Part shown: positions 26,320 to 37,122 of the stretch, piece after piece
Layout: each line of letters opens with the position of its first letter
Position numbering within the stretch: the first letter of the stretch is position 1
DNA from: Solea solea
Taxonomy: Eukaryota > Chordata > Actinopteri > Pleuronectiformes > Soleidae
Length of the DNA: 64,000 bases
NCBI RefSeq assembly: GCF_958295425.1
Contig: NC_081147.1
Location: 6,779,290-6,843,289 of the forward strand
Reading direction: 5' to 3'
Program-made: the position numbers and the translations under genes
Notes under the pieces: generated by a model
What the model saw: the letters and a program-made list of their open reading frames with translations, nothing else
Database searches by the model: none
Told to the model about the DNA's origin: nothing

Positions 26320-27879
26320 AATACCCTCGATCAGCCTTAGTCCCTGATACACATACGGAAAAATCAGACTCCTGGCTTAATGCCTTTAGGAATTATTACA
26401 AAAAACAAACCCGAACGGCTGACCATTGACCTTTCCGAAGGTTGCACAGGTCTGAAACTCTGCACCCGGGATAAGCCTAAATCCCTGATACACATACGGA
26501 AAAATCAGACTCCTGGCTCAATGCCTTTAGGAATTATTACAAGAAACACACCCGAACGGTTGACCTTTGACCTTTCCGAAGGTTGCACAGGTCTGAAACT
26601 CGGCACCCTGGATCAGCCAGGAGTCCCTGATACACATACGGAGAAATCAGCATCCGGGCTAATTGCCTTTAGGAATTATTGAAGAAAAGACAGTTTCCCA
26701 CCTTTCTTACGTTTGAATTTTACAGACTGTGTTTTTGGCAGTTTTTTTTGGCCGTGGGAAAAAAGCCCAAAGTCCTGTGTCCAAAAACTGAAAATCAGGT
26801 CATGTCAGACTCTATACAGTCTTAGACCCTTTGGCCAGAGTGGAAGTTTTGGAGGAACTACATTTCTACAGGTCGCAGGAGTGTGAATATTTCATTTGTC
26901 GTTTGGGCTCCCAAGACGAGCGGAACGACGAGGGTACATTAGTATGTCTTATTAGATGTTAACTTTATTTGTGAGGTTTATGTTATGGGACAGTAGAAAA
27001 ATGAAAAAAAATCAGAAAACAGCCGTATCCCTGCTGAATGCGCACAAAAACAGAGACAAATAGAAAAACACATCCAAACAGTGAAATCATTGCAAAATCA
27101 AACACTGAGGGTACCGAAGAATATCTTATAAGATTTTAACTTTATTTGTGAGGTTTATGTTATGGGACAGTAGAAAAATGAAAAAAAAATCAGAAAACAG
27201 TCGTATTCCAGCTGAATGCGCACAAAAACAGACAAAAATAGAAAAACACATTCAAACAGTGAAATCATTGCAAAATCAAACACTGAAGGTAGATAACTAT
27301 ATCTTATGAGATGTTAACTTTATTTGTGAGGTTTATGTTTTGGGACAGTAAAAAAATGAAAAAAATCAGAAAACAGCCGTATCCTTGCTGAATGCACACA
27401 AAAACAGAGACAAATAGAAAAACACATCCAAACAGTGAAATCATTGCAAAATCAAACACTGAGGGTACCGAAGAATATCTTATAAGATTTGAACTTTATT
27501 TGTGAGGTTTATGTTATGGGACAGTAAAAAAATGAAAAAAATCAGAAAACAGCCGTATCCTTGCTGAATGCACACAAAAACAGAGACAAATAGAAAAACA
27601 CATCCAAACAGTGAAATCATTGCAAAATCAAACACTGAGGGTACCGAAGAATATCTTATAAGATTTGAACTTTATTTGTGAGGTTTATGTTATGGGACAG
27701 TAGAAAAATGAAAAAAAATCAGAAAACAGCCGTATTCCAGCTGAATGCGCACAAAAACAGACACAAATAGAAAAACACATCCAAACAGTGAAATCATTAT
27801 AAATTCAAACACTGAGGGTACATCAATATACCTTATAAGATGTTAACTTCATATTATAGGACAGTAGAAAAAAGATTAA
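26320..27879 (+). repeat. A-C-B unit 17
   Basis: It has about 2.56 A monomers, C at 26681 (ccgtggg haplotype) and about 5.2 B monomers. It shares 'gggctaattgcc' and 'cgaacggttgacc' with unit 4. Confidence 0.9.
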
Positions 27880-29052
27880 AATACCCTCAATCAGCCTTAG
27901 TCCCTGATACACATACGGAAAAATCAGACTCCTGGCTTAATGCCTTTAGAAATTATTACAAAAAACACACCCGAACGGCTGACCATTGACCTTTCCGAAG
28001 GTTGCACCGGTCTGAAACTCGGCACCCTAGATCAGCCTTAGTCCCTGATACACATAAGGAAAAATTAGACTCCTGGCTCAATGCCTTTAGGAATTATTAC
28101 AAAAAACACACCCGAACGGCTGACCTTTGACCTTTCCAAAAGTTGCACGGGTCTGAAACTCTGCACCCGGGATAAGCCTAAATCCCTGATACACATACGG
28201 AAAAATCAGACTCCTGGCGCAATGCCTTTAGGAATTATTACAAAAAACACACCCGAACGGCTGACCTTTGACCTTTCCAATGGTTGCACAGGTCTGAAAC
28301 TCGGCACCCTGGATCAGCCAGGAGTCCCTGATACACATACGGAGAAATAAGCATCCGGGCTCATTGTCTTCAGGAATTATTGAAGAAAAGACAGTTTCCC
28401 ACCTTTCTTACGTTTGAATTTTACAGACTGTGTTTTTGGCAGTTTTTTTTGGCCAGGGGGAAAAAAGCCCAAAGTCCTGTGTCCAAAAACTGAAAATCAG
28501 GTCATGTCAGACTCTATACAGTCTTAGACCCTTTGGCCAGAGTGGAAGTTTTGGAGGAACTACATTTCTACAGGTCGCAGGAGTGTGAATACTTCATTTG
28601 TCGTTTGGGCTCCCAAGACGAGCGGAACGATGAGGGTACATTAGAATGTCTTATTAGATGTTAACTTTATTTGTGAGGTTTATGTTATGGGACAGTAGAA
28701 AAATGAAAAAAAATCAGAAAACAGTCGTATTCCAGCTGAATGCGCACAAAAACAGACAAAAATAGAAAAACACATTCAAACAGTGAAATCATTGCAAAAT
28801 CAATCACTGAAGGTATATATACCTATATCTTATGAGATGTTAACTTTATTTGTGAGGTTTATGTTATGGGACAGTAAAAAAATGAAAAAAATCAGAAAAC
28901 AGCCGTATCCTTGCTGAATGCACACAAAAACAGAGACAAATAGAAAAACACATCCAAACAGTGAAATCATTATAAATTCAAACACTGAGGGTACATCAAT
29001 ATACCTTATAAGATGTTAATTTCATATTATAGGACAGTAGAAAAAAGATTAA
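27880..29052 (+). repeat. A-C-B unit 18
   Basis: It has about 3.56 A monomers, C at 28382 (ccaggggg haplotype) and about 2.2 B monomers. The A at 28081 joins a ccaaaagttgcacgg half to a ctctgcacccggg half. These halves normally sit in separate monomers, so this is a crossover product. Confidence 0.88.
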
Positions 29053-30806
29053 AATACCCTCGATCAGCCTTAGTCCCTGATACACATACGGAAAAATCAG
29101 ACTCCTGGCTTAATCCCTTTAGGAATTATTACAAAAAACACACCCGAACGGCTGACCTTTGACCTTTCCAAAAGTTGCACGGGTCTGAAACACGACCCTG
29201 GATTAGCCTTAGTCCCTGATACACATACGGAAAAATCAGACTCCTGGCTTAATGCCTTTAGGAATTATTACAAAAAACAAACCTGAACGGCTGACCATTG
29301 ACCTTTCCGAAGATTGCACAGGTCTGAAACTCTGCACCCGGGATAAGCCTAAATCCCTGATACACATACGGAAAAATCAGACTCCTGGCTCAATGCCTTT
29401 AGGAATTATTACAAAAAACACACCCGAACGGCTGACCTTTGACCTTTCCGAAGGGTGCACAGGTCTGAAACTTGGCACCCTGGATCAGCCAGGAGTCCCT
29501 GATACACATACAGAGAAATCAGCATCCGGGCTCATTGCCTTCAGGAATTATTGAAGAAAAGACAGTTTCCCACCTTTCTTACGTTTGAATTTTACAGACT
29601 GTGTTTTTGGCAGTTTTTTTTTGGCGAGGGGGAAAAAAGCCCAAAGTCCTGTGTCCAAAAACTGAAAATCAGGTCATGTCAGACTCTATACAGTCTTAGA
29701 CCCTTTGGCCAGAGTGGAAGTTTTGGAGGAACTACATTTCTACAGGTCGCAGGAGTGTGAATATTTCATTTGTCGTTTGGGGTCCCAAGACGAGCGGAAC
29801 GACGAGGGTACATTAGTATGTCTTATTGGATGTTAACTTTATTTGTGAGGTTTATGTTATGGGACAGTAGAAAAACGAAAAAAAATCAGAAAACAGCCGT
29901 ATCCCTGCTGAATGCGCACAAAAACAGAGACAAATAGAAAAAAACATCCAAACAGTGAAATCATTGCAAAATCAAACACTGAGGGTACCGAAGAATATCT
30001 TATAAGATGTTAACTTTATTTGTGAGGTTTATGTTATGGGACAGTAGAAAAATGAAAAAAAATCAGAAAACAGTCGTATTCCAGCTGAATGCGCACAAAA
30101 ACAGACAAAAATAGAAAAACACATTCAAACAGTGAAATCATTGCAAAATCAATCACTGAAGGTATATATACCTATATCTTATGAGATTTTAACTTTATTT
30201 GTGAGGTTTATGTTATGGGACAGTAGAAAAATGAAAAGAAATCCGAAAACAGTCGTATTCCAGCTGAATGCGCACAAAACCAGACCAAAATAGAAAAACA
30301 CATTCAAACAGTGAAATCATTGCAAAATCAAACACTGAAGGTATATAACTATATCTTATGAGATGTTAACTTTATTTGTGAGGTTTATGTGATGGGACAA
30401 TAAAAAAAGGAAAAAAATCCGAAAACAGCCGTATCCTTGCTGAATGCACACAAAAACAGAGACAAATAGAAAAACACATCCAAACAGTGAAATCATTGCA
30501 AAATCAAACACTGAAGGTATATAACTATATCTTATAAGATTTTAACTTTATTTGTGAGGTTTATGTTATGTAACAGTAGAAAAATGAAAAAAATCCGAAA
30601 ACAGCCGTATCCCTGCTGAATGCGCACAAAAACAGACACAAATAGAAAAACACATCCAAACAGTGAAATCATTATATATTCAAACACTGAGGGTAGAGAA
30701 GTATATCTTATATGATGTTAACTTCATTAGTGAGGTTTATATTATGGGACAATAGAAAAAAGAAAAAAAATCCGAAAACAGCCTTACCTCAGCTGAATAC
30801 GTCCAG
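29053..30806 (+). repeat. A-C-B unit 19, terminal unit with drifting B monomers
   Basis: It has about 3.55 A monomers, C at 29553 (gcgaggggg, then aatatttcat) and about 5.5 B monomers, with no return to A. The B monomers drift toward the B-prime type as the palindrome nears. 'atcagaaaacag' becomes 'atccgaaaacag', and the last copy reads cttacctcagctgaata. The array ends near 30806 inside a monomer. Confidence 0.88.
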
Positions 30807-31021
30807 TGAAAGTAAAATCATAAACTACTGATAAAAAATAAGGATTTTATACTTCATCAAAAAATGTTACCCTATTGTTTGTTGACCCTATATTCCTCCA
30901 AAACGTATACAGTAAAAGTACTCCATACTACTAGTATATGAAGTATAAGTGGTACTGAGTTCGGTGAAAGTGAAATCATACACTACTAATACAAATTATG
31001 GATTTTAAACTTCATCAAAAA
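30806..31021 (+). repeat. Degenerate ~158-bp direct repeat at outer edge of left arm
   Basis: A ~58-bp stretch starting gtgaaagtaaaatcata at 30806 recurs diverged at 30964 as gtgaaagtgaaatcata, both ending in cttcatcaaaaa. The mirror is at about 55500-55716. It may be a short older tandem repeat or a fragment of a transposable element. Confidence 0.6.
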
Positions 31022-31153
31022 CGGATATTCACACAGGTCATACAAAACATCTAGCTTATGTTTGATTTGATGTAATTATTTTACATGTAATCACTATAAT
31101 ATGATAGGGTTACGGCTAGTTTTGATAAATTATTTAACCTTTTTCTTTTTCAG

Positions 31154-31198
31154 TACATTGTGACTGATGTTGATGAGGTCGAGCTCTTCAGCGTCTGA
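31154..31198 (+). pseudogene. Candidate terminal exon fragment, left arm
   Basis: A strong pyrimidine tract and acceptor (cctttttctttttcag) precedes a 14-codon frame, YIVTDVDEVELFSV, followed by tga. The sequence is identical in the mirror copy at 55315-55359. It lies upstream of the other coding pieces, so it cannot end the same transcript and would belong to another gene or be chance. On the opposite strand an alternative frame ends KKKKVK-stop across the pyrimidine tract. Product unknown. Confidence 0.3.
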
Positions 31199-31890
31199 GG
31201 CTGTGTCTTTGACAGTCAGGATGAATTGAGGCCCAAACAAAGTGAAACATTGTGTTTACCTGTAATTGCACCTGTGTAAACAAAACCAGACTTTTGTTTG
31301 GGTTCACGTAGAGGGCAAGTCTTTGAAGTCCCTCAAGATGCCTGTTTTTTTTTTTTACTCAAAGGAGTGAATGTGTGTATGAGCCTCTTTGTAGGTGTAG
31401 GTGCCTGTGTATCATGTCGATTTGAACTTGATGTGAGAACAAGAAGTGCCTGGAGTTGCACATACACACAGACACACACACAGACACACACACACACACA
31501 CACATTTATTCCTAAACCCACATTCACACCATACTATGATATCCCTAAAATACACCCACATCATTTTAGCTTCAGATATTGATTGAATAGTGTGTTATAT
31601 GATAATGAAAAATGTTGATATTCCCTGACAGTGGAAAATAACTTCACCTACACCAAATTTGAAGCAATTTGCATCAACACAGCCAAAGATATCCTCAAAA
31701 AAAATCCAAAAGCACAAAGAATGCAGAGGATTAATCTGTAATGTTTTTATTACAAAAAATCTTGGAAGCGAACATTTCTGCCATGCATGCATGGTGAAAC
31801 AAAGGGGCAGTTTATTTCAACTACTACTGTAGCTTTAAGATAATTATCGACCATCATCACACTCCAACGCAACGTAGTTCCCCACCACAG
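31199..31890. other. Left-arm stretch without recognised gene
   Basis: Apart from the CA repeat, nothing identifiable is seen. Near 31761-31781 the left arm has about 20 bp (starting ttggaagcgaac) that the right arm lacks. Confidence 0.6.
31459..31504 (+). repeat. (CA)n microsatellite, left arm
   Basis: This is an interrupted CA repeat with 'cagaca' interruptions. It is longer than its mirror at 55014-55053, as expected for slippage after the arms duplicated. Confidence 0.95.
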
Positions 31891-32057
31891 CAGCAGCGGA
31901 TTAATATCCAAAACGTGAACAGGTTAGTGTCTGCTCAGCAGGTGGATGAACATGTAATGGAGTTGCAGCATCAGTCGCTGACCAAGGAATTACTGGGGAA
32001 GTTGGTGGTAGAGGGAGGCTATTGACATGTCACAGGAAGATGCTCAAAAATGTAGAG
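31891..32057 (+). pseudogene. Frameshifted exon of unidentified gene, left arm
   Basis: It is bounded by ttccccaccacag and gtaagtg splice signals. The frame begins QQRINIQNVNRLVSAQQV. A 16-bp insertion near 32006-32021 (ttggtggtagagg and neighbouring bases), absent from the right-arm copy, shifts the frame and gives KLVVEGGY-stop. The exon is 167 nt here and 151 nt in the mirror. The encoded piece is polar and glutamine-rich, probably helical. I do not recognise the family. Confidence 0.55.
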
Positions 32058-32319
32058 GTAAGTGAAATTTTACATTATTATAATGAGCTAAACAGCAGGC
32101 CATTGCTAAAATGTGTTCGTTAATTACAGTAACTACGTCTTTTCACTCATTGAAAATACATACATACACATGTATTTAAACACACACGCATTAATCGAAA
32201 TATAGTTAATAATAATATATGCACATGTAAATGTTCCATGCTCTTTTTTTTCTTTTTCGCTTTGCTGTTTTTTGCGAAAGTTTAGTGTTTAAATGCAGTC
32301 AGTATCCTATCTCTGAGAT

Positions 32320-32527
32320 GGTGTTGTCTGCGACGTTACACGGGAGCCAGACTTTCTGTCTGAACAGTTCCACTGTGAGAACCGATGTCCTCTCACCCGG
32401 ACCCGCAGCTGCAAAGCTCCCGTTTTCGCGGAACCGCTTGCTGTGTTTCGGCTGCGTCTTCGGTTGTGAGGACTGTGGGTCACATTGCTGATCTGTTCAG
32501 AGAGCTTCGCTGGTGCTGCTGCTGCAG
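32320..32527 (+). promoter_or_regulatory. CpG-richer element, possible promoter or first exon, left arm
   Basis: This ~200-bp stretch is clearly richer in G+C and CpG than its surroundings (for example ttttcgcggaaccgc and ggctgcgtcttcgg). It ends in ctgctgctgcag followed by gtatcc, a possible donor. A frame starting MSSHPDPQLQSSRFRG at 32385 is identical in both arms. The opposite strand also has a ~65-codon open frame, so strand and coding status are uncertain. It may be a 5' exon or promoter of the fragmentary gene, or an unrelated island. Confidence 0.4.
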
Positions 32528-33159
32528 GTATCCTGTCTATTTAACAAGTAGGCTATACACTAAATCTATCCCTCTATTCTTAAAAATTAGGTCCACTCTG
32601 AATGTTGATACAGTGTGGGTGTTGTAATTATTATTTTTTTTTTATGACAGTCTTTTCCATTCTTACAACGCACAGTTAACGTGACTGGATTCTGCTTCAT
32701 CCGGGGAAAGAGGTTGACCCTCAGGCTTTGGACACCTACAGTATTTAGTTGATGACAAACTGTTTCCTTAACCCTCAGGCTTCATTATGATTCATTTCCA
32801 CTGTGTTAGTGCATATGGCACACTTTCTTGTAAGAAGGTCTCTTGGCAAATTGGAATTCAAATGAAAACATTTTATTAATAGATCAATAGAACACTGAAC
32901 ATTGTTTTCACCATACACTTGAGTATATGGCAGGAATGTTCACTCCCAAGAATTGTTGTCATAAAAGATTAATACTTTTGTCCTGCATCAGTCCTCCTCA
33001 AAACCACCAAATATTCAATTATTTCCATATTACAAATGTCCTCTTTTCAAATTAAGAGGGGAGGGAGTACATGTTTTATCTGATGCTACACAAAACTAAC
33101 AATGCTTCAAAGTTAATATTGTGGGTAATCTTTGACATATTCAAGACTGATTAAAAAAA
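32528..33159. other. Left-arm stretch without recognised gene
   Basis: No feature is supported. The only local structure is two copies of accctcaggctt, at about 32716 and 32771, flanking a short block. Confidence 0.5.
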
Positions 33160-34056
33160 AAAAGCCCAGCCACCCAACATTTGTCATGTCTGTTGCCAGT
33201 ACAACCCATGAAACGCTAATTTGTACTTGTCAGGAAGTCACTGCAGCTCTGACCTTGTAACCTAAATATGTTTCTGCTTCAAAATCACTTTGTTTCATAC
33301 ATGAGGTTAATGTCTGGCAGATTATACCAATCTTAGCCAATCTTCATCACTAAGTTTTATGTTAAATCCTGATTCCCATCTTTTTTTTTTATGTATTTTG
33401 TAGCATTTTTTTATATAGTCCCAATATAATTCTAATTGTGGTTTCTTTGTATGCGTTGATTATGATGATCTGGATCACACTATTCACTTCTCAGGAGGGG
33501 TCCATCCTGATCTCTTTCATATAGTAGTCTCTAAGTTGCAGGAATCCACAGAATTCATGATTGATTATCTAAATCCTTTTTTTCTGTCATATTTTGGAAA
33601 CTCTCAAGCTGTCATCTTTCACCAAAACACACCATGCTGTGATTCCCTTGGTTGTCCACTGTTTAAATCCTATATCGTACCTAGTCGGTGTAAAATTGCT
33701 ATCATATTCAATAAATTAGTGTCTTTCTGTATCTTATATTTTTTTATTATGCTGAACCATATTTTGTATGTGAACATCGTGATTGTGTCTATTTGGTTTT
33801 GAATCTTCTTGTATGTTTCTTTATCCCCAATTATATTCTGTACTGGGTTTTCTCCAAACTCTTTTTCTATTTCATTTCACTGTGTCTGGTTTGCACCAAC
33901 CTACAATATATCTCAATTGGGCCGCATGGTAGTATTCCTTTAATTTTGGAAGTCTCATCCCTCCTTCTTCTTTTGGCAGCTGGAGAGTTTCCAGTCTTAT
34001 CGTGGGTCTTTTGCCACCCCAACTAAACTTTGATATCATTTTATTCCAGCTCATGA
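33160..34056 (-). mobile_element. LINE (L1/Tx1 superfamily) 3' half, decayed, left arm
   Basis: On the minus strand a 60-codon piece at 33872-34054 reads MSWNKMISKFSWGGKRPTIR, then LETLQLPKEEGGMRLPKLKEY and AAQLRYIVGWC. This is the region C-terminal to the reverse transcriptase in vertebrate L1-like ORF2 proteins. Farther on, in broken frames, KQWTTKGITAW and FLQLRDYYMKEIR follow, as in the C-terminal part of ORF2. Stops and frameshifts make it dead. The left copy keeps ~65 bp at the 3' end (about 33164-33230) that the right copy has lost. Confidence 0.85.
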
Positions 34057-34057
34057 A

Positions 34058-34300
34058 TTGGGATTTGGGGGACCTCTACTGGTAGGGCTTGGAATAGGTA
34101 TAAGGGTCAGAGTCAGCAAGTCGGCAGCACCCCCGCTTTACCCGCAGGCTGTAGCAGAGAGCCCCCCTTACAGCAACAACTTTGGCTCTTTCTCTCCCAC
34201 CCCTGAATTCCCCGCTCCAGAGCCTGATGATGATCATGAAACACCTTTTGTAGAGGTAGAGAAAAAGAAAAGAAAAGCTTGTTATAAAATAAATATATAT
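34058..34300 (+). mobile_element. Proline-rich fragment, possible LINE ORF1 tail, left arm
   Basis: The frame includes PPLYPQAVAESPPYSNNFG and ends near TPFVEVEKKKRKA. Basic tails of this kind precede ORF2 in some gag-like LINE ORF1 proteins. It lies ~100 bp upstream of, and on the same strand as, endonuclease-like sequence, so an ORF1 C-terminus is plausible but not proven. Confidence 0.4.
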
Positions 34301-34335
34301 AAATATATATAAATATATATATATATTATAAAATG
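34286..34335 (+). repeat. (TA)n-rich microsatellite, left arm
   Basis: Alternating aaatatatat blocks run into a short pure AT tract. The mirror is at 52292-52335. Confidence 0.9.
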
Positions 34336-34398
34336 ACGACAAACCCACACCTTAGCTTCCCCCCAAACATTTATGACCTTCCCCAAAGTTTCATGCCC

Positions 34399-34898
34399 AT
34401 GGCATCCAATCAAATTCTTTTAGAGCCCAACAAATTAAATTCTTGTTGAAAACTGACTTTGACATATTATGTTGTCAAGAACTGAGACTGAACACAAGTA
34501 AAGAGTAAAGGTATCCAGCATGTGGAACAAAGGTCTAAGTGTAATTTCTATTGGCGAAAGTAAAGCTGATGGTGGGATCTTTTTTCTAAAACTGGTGATG
34601 TCACTATTATTCGTAAAACGAATGATTTCCTAATTTAATTCCTTGTAGATTGCTCATGTTGGATTGTTTTTACAGAGGAGAAAAAATACGAACGATACAC
34701 GTGTACACCTCTCATGAGAGAACAAACATTTTTCAACTTTTTAAAAGACTTAAAGAACCGCTATTGGTCGGATACAAATTTATTTTCTGTGGCGACTTTA
34801 ACACTGTCATCGATGTTAACGACAGAGTGAGCTCTAAAGTCTTGCAACTCAGCTCTGATGGTAATCGCTTGACTCAATTCAATTCTTATGTAAACTAA
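34399..34898 (+). mobile_element. LINE endonuclease (APE-type) remnant, left arm
   Basis: Broken frames read SNSFRAQQIKFLLKTDFDIL then CCQELRL, resembling the N-terminal LQE motif of L1 endonucleases. A second piece reads RTIHVYTSHERTNIFQLFKR then FIFCGDFNTVIDVNDR, with the GDFN motif and downstream DR. Stops between the pieces show it is dead. Its orientation is opposite to the adjacent 3' half (33160-34056). The right-arm copy has lost FCGDFN. Confidence 0.8.
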
Positions 34899-35509
34899 TT
34901 GTGATCTTAACAAGTCCTGGCAAATTAAAGTAGGCACAAGCACCATGACGTCCAATCTGAAGCAGCATCCTGCAATTTGTCTTCTTATGTCATCACTTTT
35001 TTTCAAAGGACGTATGTGACAGTTTTTTAAATAAAATACACATAATGGAAATATATTGGTACAAAATCTGAAGGAATTTTTCATCATCTCCAGAAAAGAG
35101 CATATTTTGTATTTTATATATGTATTTTTTTTAATACATGTATCAGAAATACTTCCCATCCCTGCTCAGAGACATTACTTGAAGGTTGATAATTGTATCG
35201 CTTTAAATAAAACCCATAACATGAGAAAATAAATTGAAGCACAATATATAATGATTATGTATAGAAAATGCACTCTGATTTTCGCAGTTGAAGCACAAGA
35301 ATCTGGATCTTTACAAAACAAATGTTATCTATCCGCAATTCCTATACTCCTATTCCAAATATGTTTGTGATTTAAACAGCATTTGTCTAGTGTAACATTA
35401 GTGATACTTTTGCAGTAGTATATTTATTGTGATACACAATTATAAATTTTTCCCAAATCTGTCCATGCCTCATCCATCTCTTCCTCTCCCTTCTTGTCTT
35501 CCTCCTCAG
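34899..35509. other. Left-arm stretch without recognised gene
   Basis: AT-rich sequence with no supported feature up to the acceptor ttcttgtcttcctcctcag at 35491-35509, which belongs to the next exon. Confidence 0.5.
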
Positions 35510-35665
35510 CACATGGAGAAGATCTCCATGCTGGCTTTCCATCCAGTTAAGATGCACAGCTGCTATGAGAAGGTGGTGAACCTGAGCCTTGAGGGTCTGC
35601 AGCAACAGTTTGACGTGAGCAGCCCGTCAGTGTTTGTCCAAAGGGCCCAGATCCCCATGAGAGAG
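35510..35665 (+). pseudogene. Exon of unidentified gene (52 codons), left arm
   Basis: A long pyrimidine tract ending cctcctcag precedes a 156-nt open frame with phase 0 at both ends, followed by gtgaaacc. The frame starts HMEKISMLAFHPVKMHSCYE and ends FVQRAQIPMRE. Only this phase is open. It reads directly into the next exon piece at 36091. The mirror copy is at 50936-51091. Product not recognised. Without partner exons in the window it is scored as a fragment. Confidence 0.6.
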
Positions 35666-36090
35666 GTGAAACCTCAACTACTGACTAACCAGTCTAATAT
35701 AGGTTATTGGTTAACTGGTTAACACAATGGGAAGTTTCTATGAGAGCTAATCATTTTATTGACACTCATTTTATTTCTTGATCATTTTCCTACACTGTAG
35801 CTCCTGTTTGACTAGAGTTTGTCAAATAGTTGAATGATGAGGTTCTGACTGTGGCATTGATCAAGGACACAGTAGAACTAAAGGCGAACATTGTTTGGCG
35901 GTTTGATAACTAGGTGGACAGTTAAATAGATATAGTTGTCTACAGACATGCCACAATACAGACTGTGGAACTGGGTGTAGTACATTATCACATTATTTCA
36001 TGGGATATTCCTATATGAGTCAGTTTGTCTGGTGTTACATGCATGTATGTCACAAAGTTAGGTACAAAACTACAAATTGTGTTTTACTAG
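35666..36090 (+). other. Intron between two exon pieces, left arm
   Basis: It starts gtgaaacc and ends ttttactag. It is 425 nt with no other feature seen. Confidence 0.5.
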
Positions 36091-36183
36091 ATGTTTGAGC
36101 AGATCCTTCATCAGAGTCTCGAGTCTCAGGGTACAGAGGAGCTGTGTAAGATCATCCAGCACTGCCAGGACAGAGTCATTAAG
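36091..36183 (+). pseudogene. Exon of unidentified gene (31 codons), left arm
   Basis: The 93-nt, phase 0-0 exon lies between ttttactag and gtaatac. It encodes MFEQILHQSLESQGTEELC followed by KIIQHCQDRVIK, probably helical. No further downstream exon is visible before the arm ends in satellite, so the gene is cut off. The mirror copy (50418-50510) differs by two amino-acid changes. Confidence 0.6.
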
Positions 36184-37122
36184 GTAATACACAAAGAAAA
36201 CAGGCTTGTGCATCAAATTCTAGCATAACATCTACATTAATATCTAATAATATTACACCTGGCATACTCCAGCCCTGGGAGTGAAACTTTTGGTCTGGCC
36301 TTGTTTTAGTGTTAAGGAAAATTCAGGTTCAACTTTATCAATTTATTAATTTTTGAGCAAGAGTCCAGGATACCGGGCAATATCCCAGCTTAATCCCTTC
36401 TGTGCATCGTCCTCTGATATTTTCAAGCCTCAACTTGCCAGCTCCATGTTTATTTTTATTATATCAGAAAGTATGAGTGTGTGGATGAGCTAACTCATGC
36501 TTTTGAAGCATGATGATGGTCGCCACAGCGGTCGTCTTCCAGATAGAGATTAGATAGAAAATAAAAACTCCAAACTCAAGGAATAAACACTTGACTTTTT
36601 GCGAGAACAGGTGAACCTCACATAGTGTTGAGACGTTATTGCTCTGGACCATAATCAAGTGGACTGATAAGAGATTACCGGCATCTTGTGAAATGTGCCA
36701 GTACAAAAATAAAAGTGTCGGTTCTGTGTACTGGACAGTACCGGGCCACTTCTAGTTAATAATTGTACTGTAGTGACAGTGATGGTATTTTATGTACACT
36801 AAATGTCTCTTATGTGATCTTATTCTTTAACAAACAAGTGCACAATAAAAATTCACTGGGAATTCTAAACAGCACATTGCAATTTATTCAATTATTATCG
36901 AAGTATTGATCAGTAATACAGTGAAAATGAGAGGAAATGTTTAAGGTGTGCGCCCCTAAATGTTCTGCTTGCTCTCCTAAAACATTCAGTTATAGGGGGG
37001 GCTACTGTGCTCCTAGTAAAAAGTTAGTCTGGTGCCCTGCATACATTGTTCTAAAGGGTTTATGGTCTTAGTTCCTCTTCAGTAGAGCTGCATGTCCACA
37101 ATGTAAATTTAATTTTACATTT

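Larger units (their letters stand above)
1..30806 (+). repeat. Composite A-C-B higher-order satellite array, left block
   Basis: Nineteen consecutive units read in one direction. Each has a run of 141-bp A monomers, one 274-bp C linker, then a run of ~177-bp B monomers that ends in a truncated B fused to a mid-monomer A. The fusion contains ttaaaataccctc and is the same in every unit, which shows that the composite unit, not the single monomers, was amplified. C elements start at 977, 2889, 4519, 6047, 8452, 10723, 11931, 13738, 14804, 16610, 17676, 19764, 20475, 21682, 23488, 25295, 26681, 28382 and 29553. There is no coding gene. A pericentromeric location is inference. Confidence 0.95.

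Noticed and set aside
34761..35159. 132-codon minus-strand frame
   Set aside because: It is antisense to the LINE endonuclease remnant and has no recognisable domain.
36230..36740. Solo LTR or endogenous retrovirus fragment
   Set aside because: Some AT-rich and tgtggcgacc-like sequence suggested it, but no terminal TG...CA pair, target duplication or coding motif could be shown.
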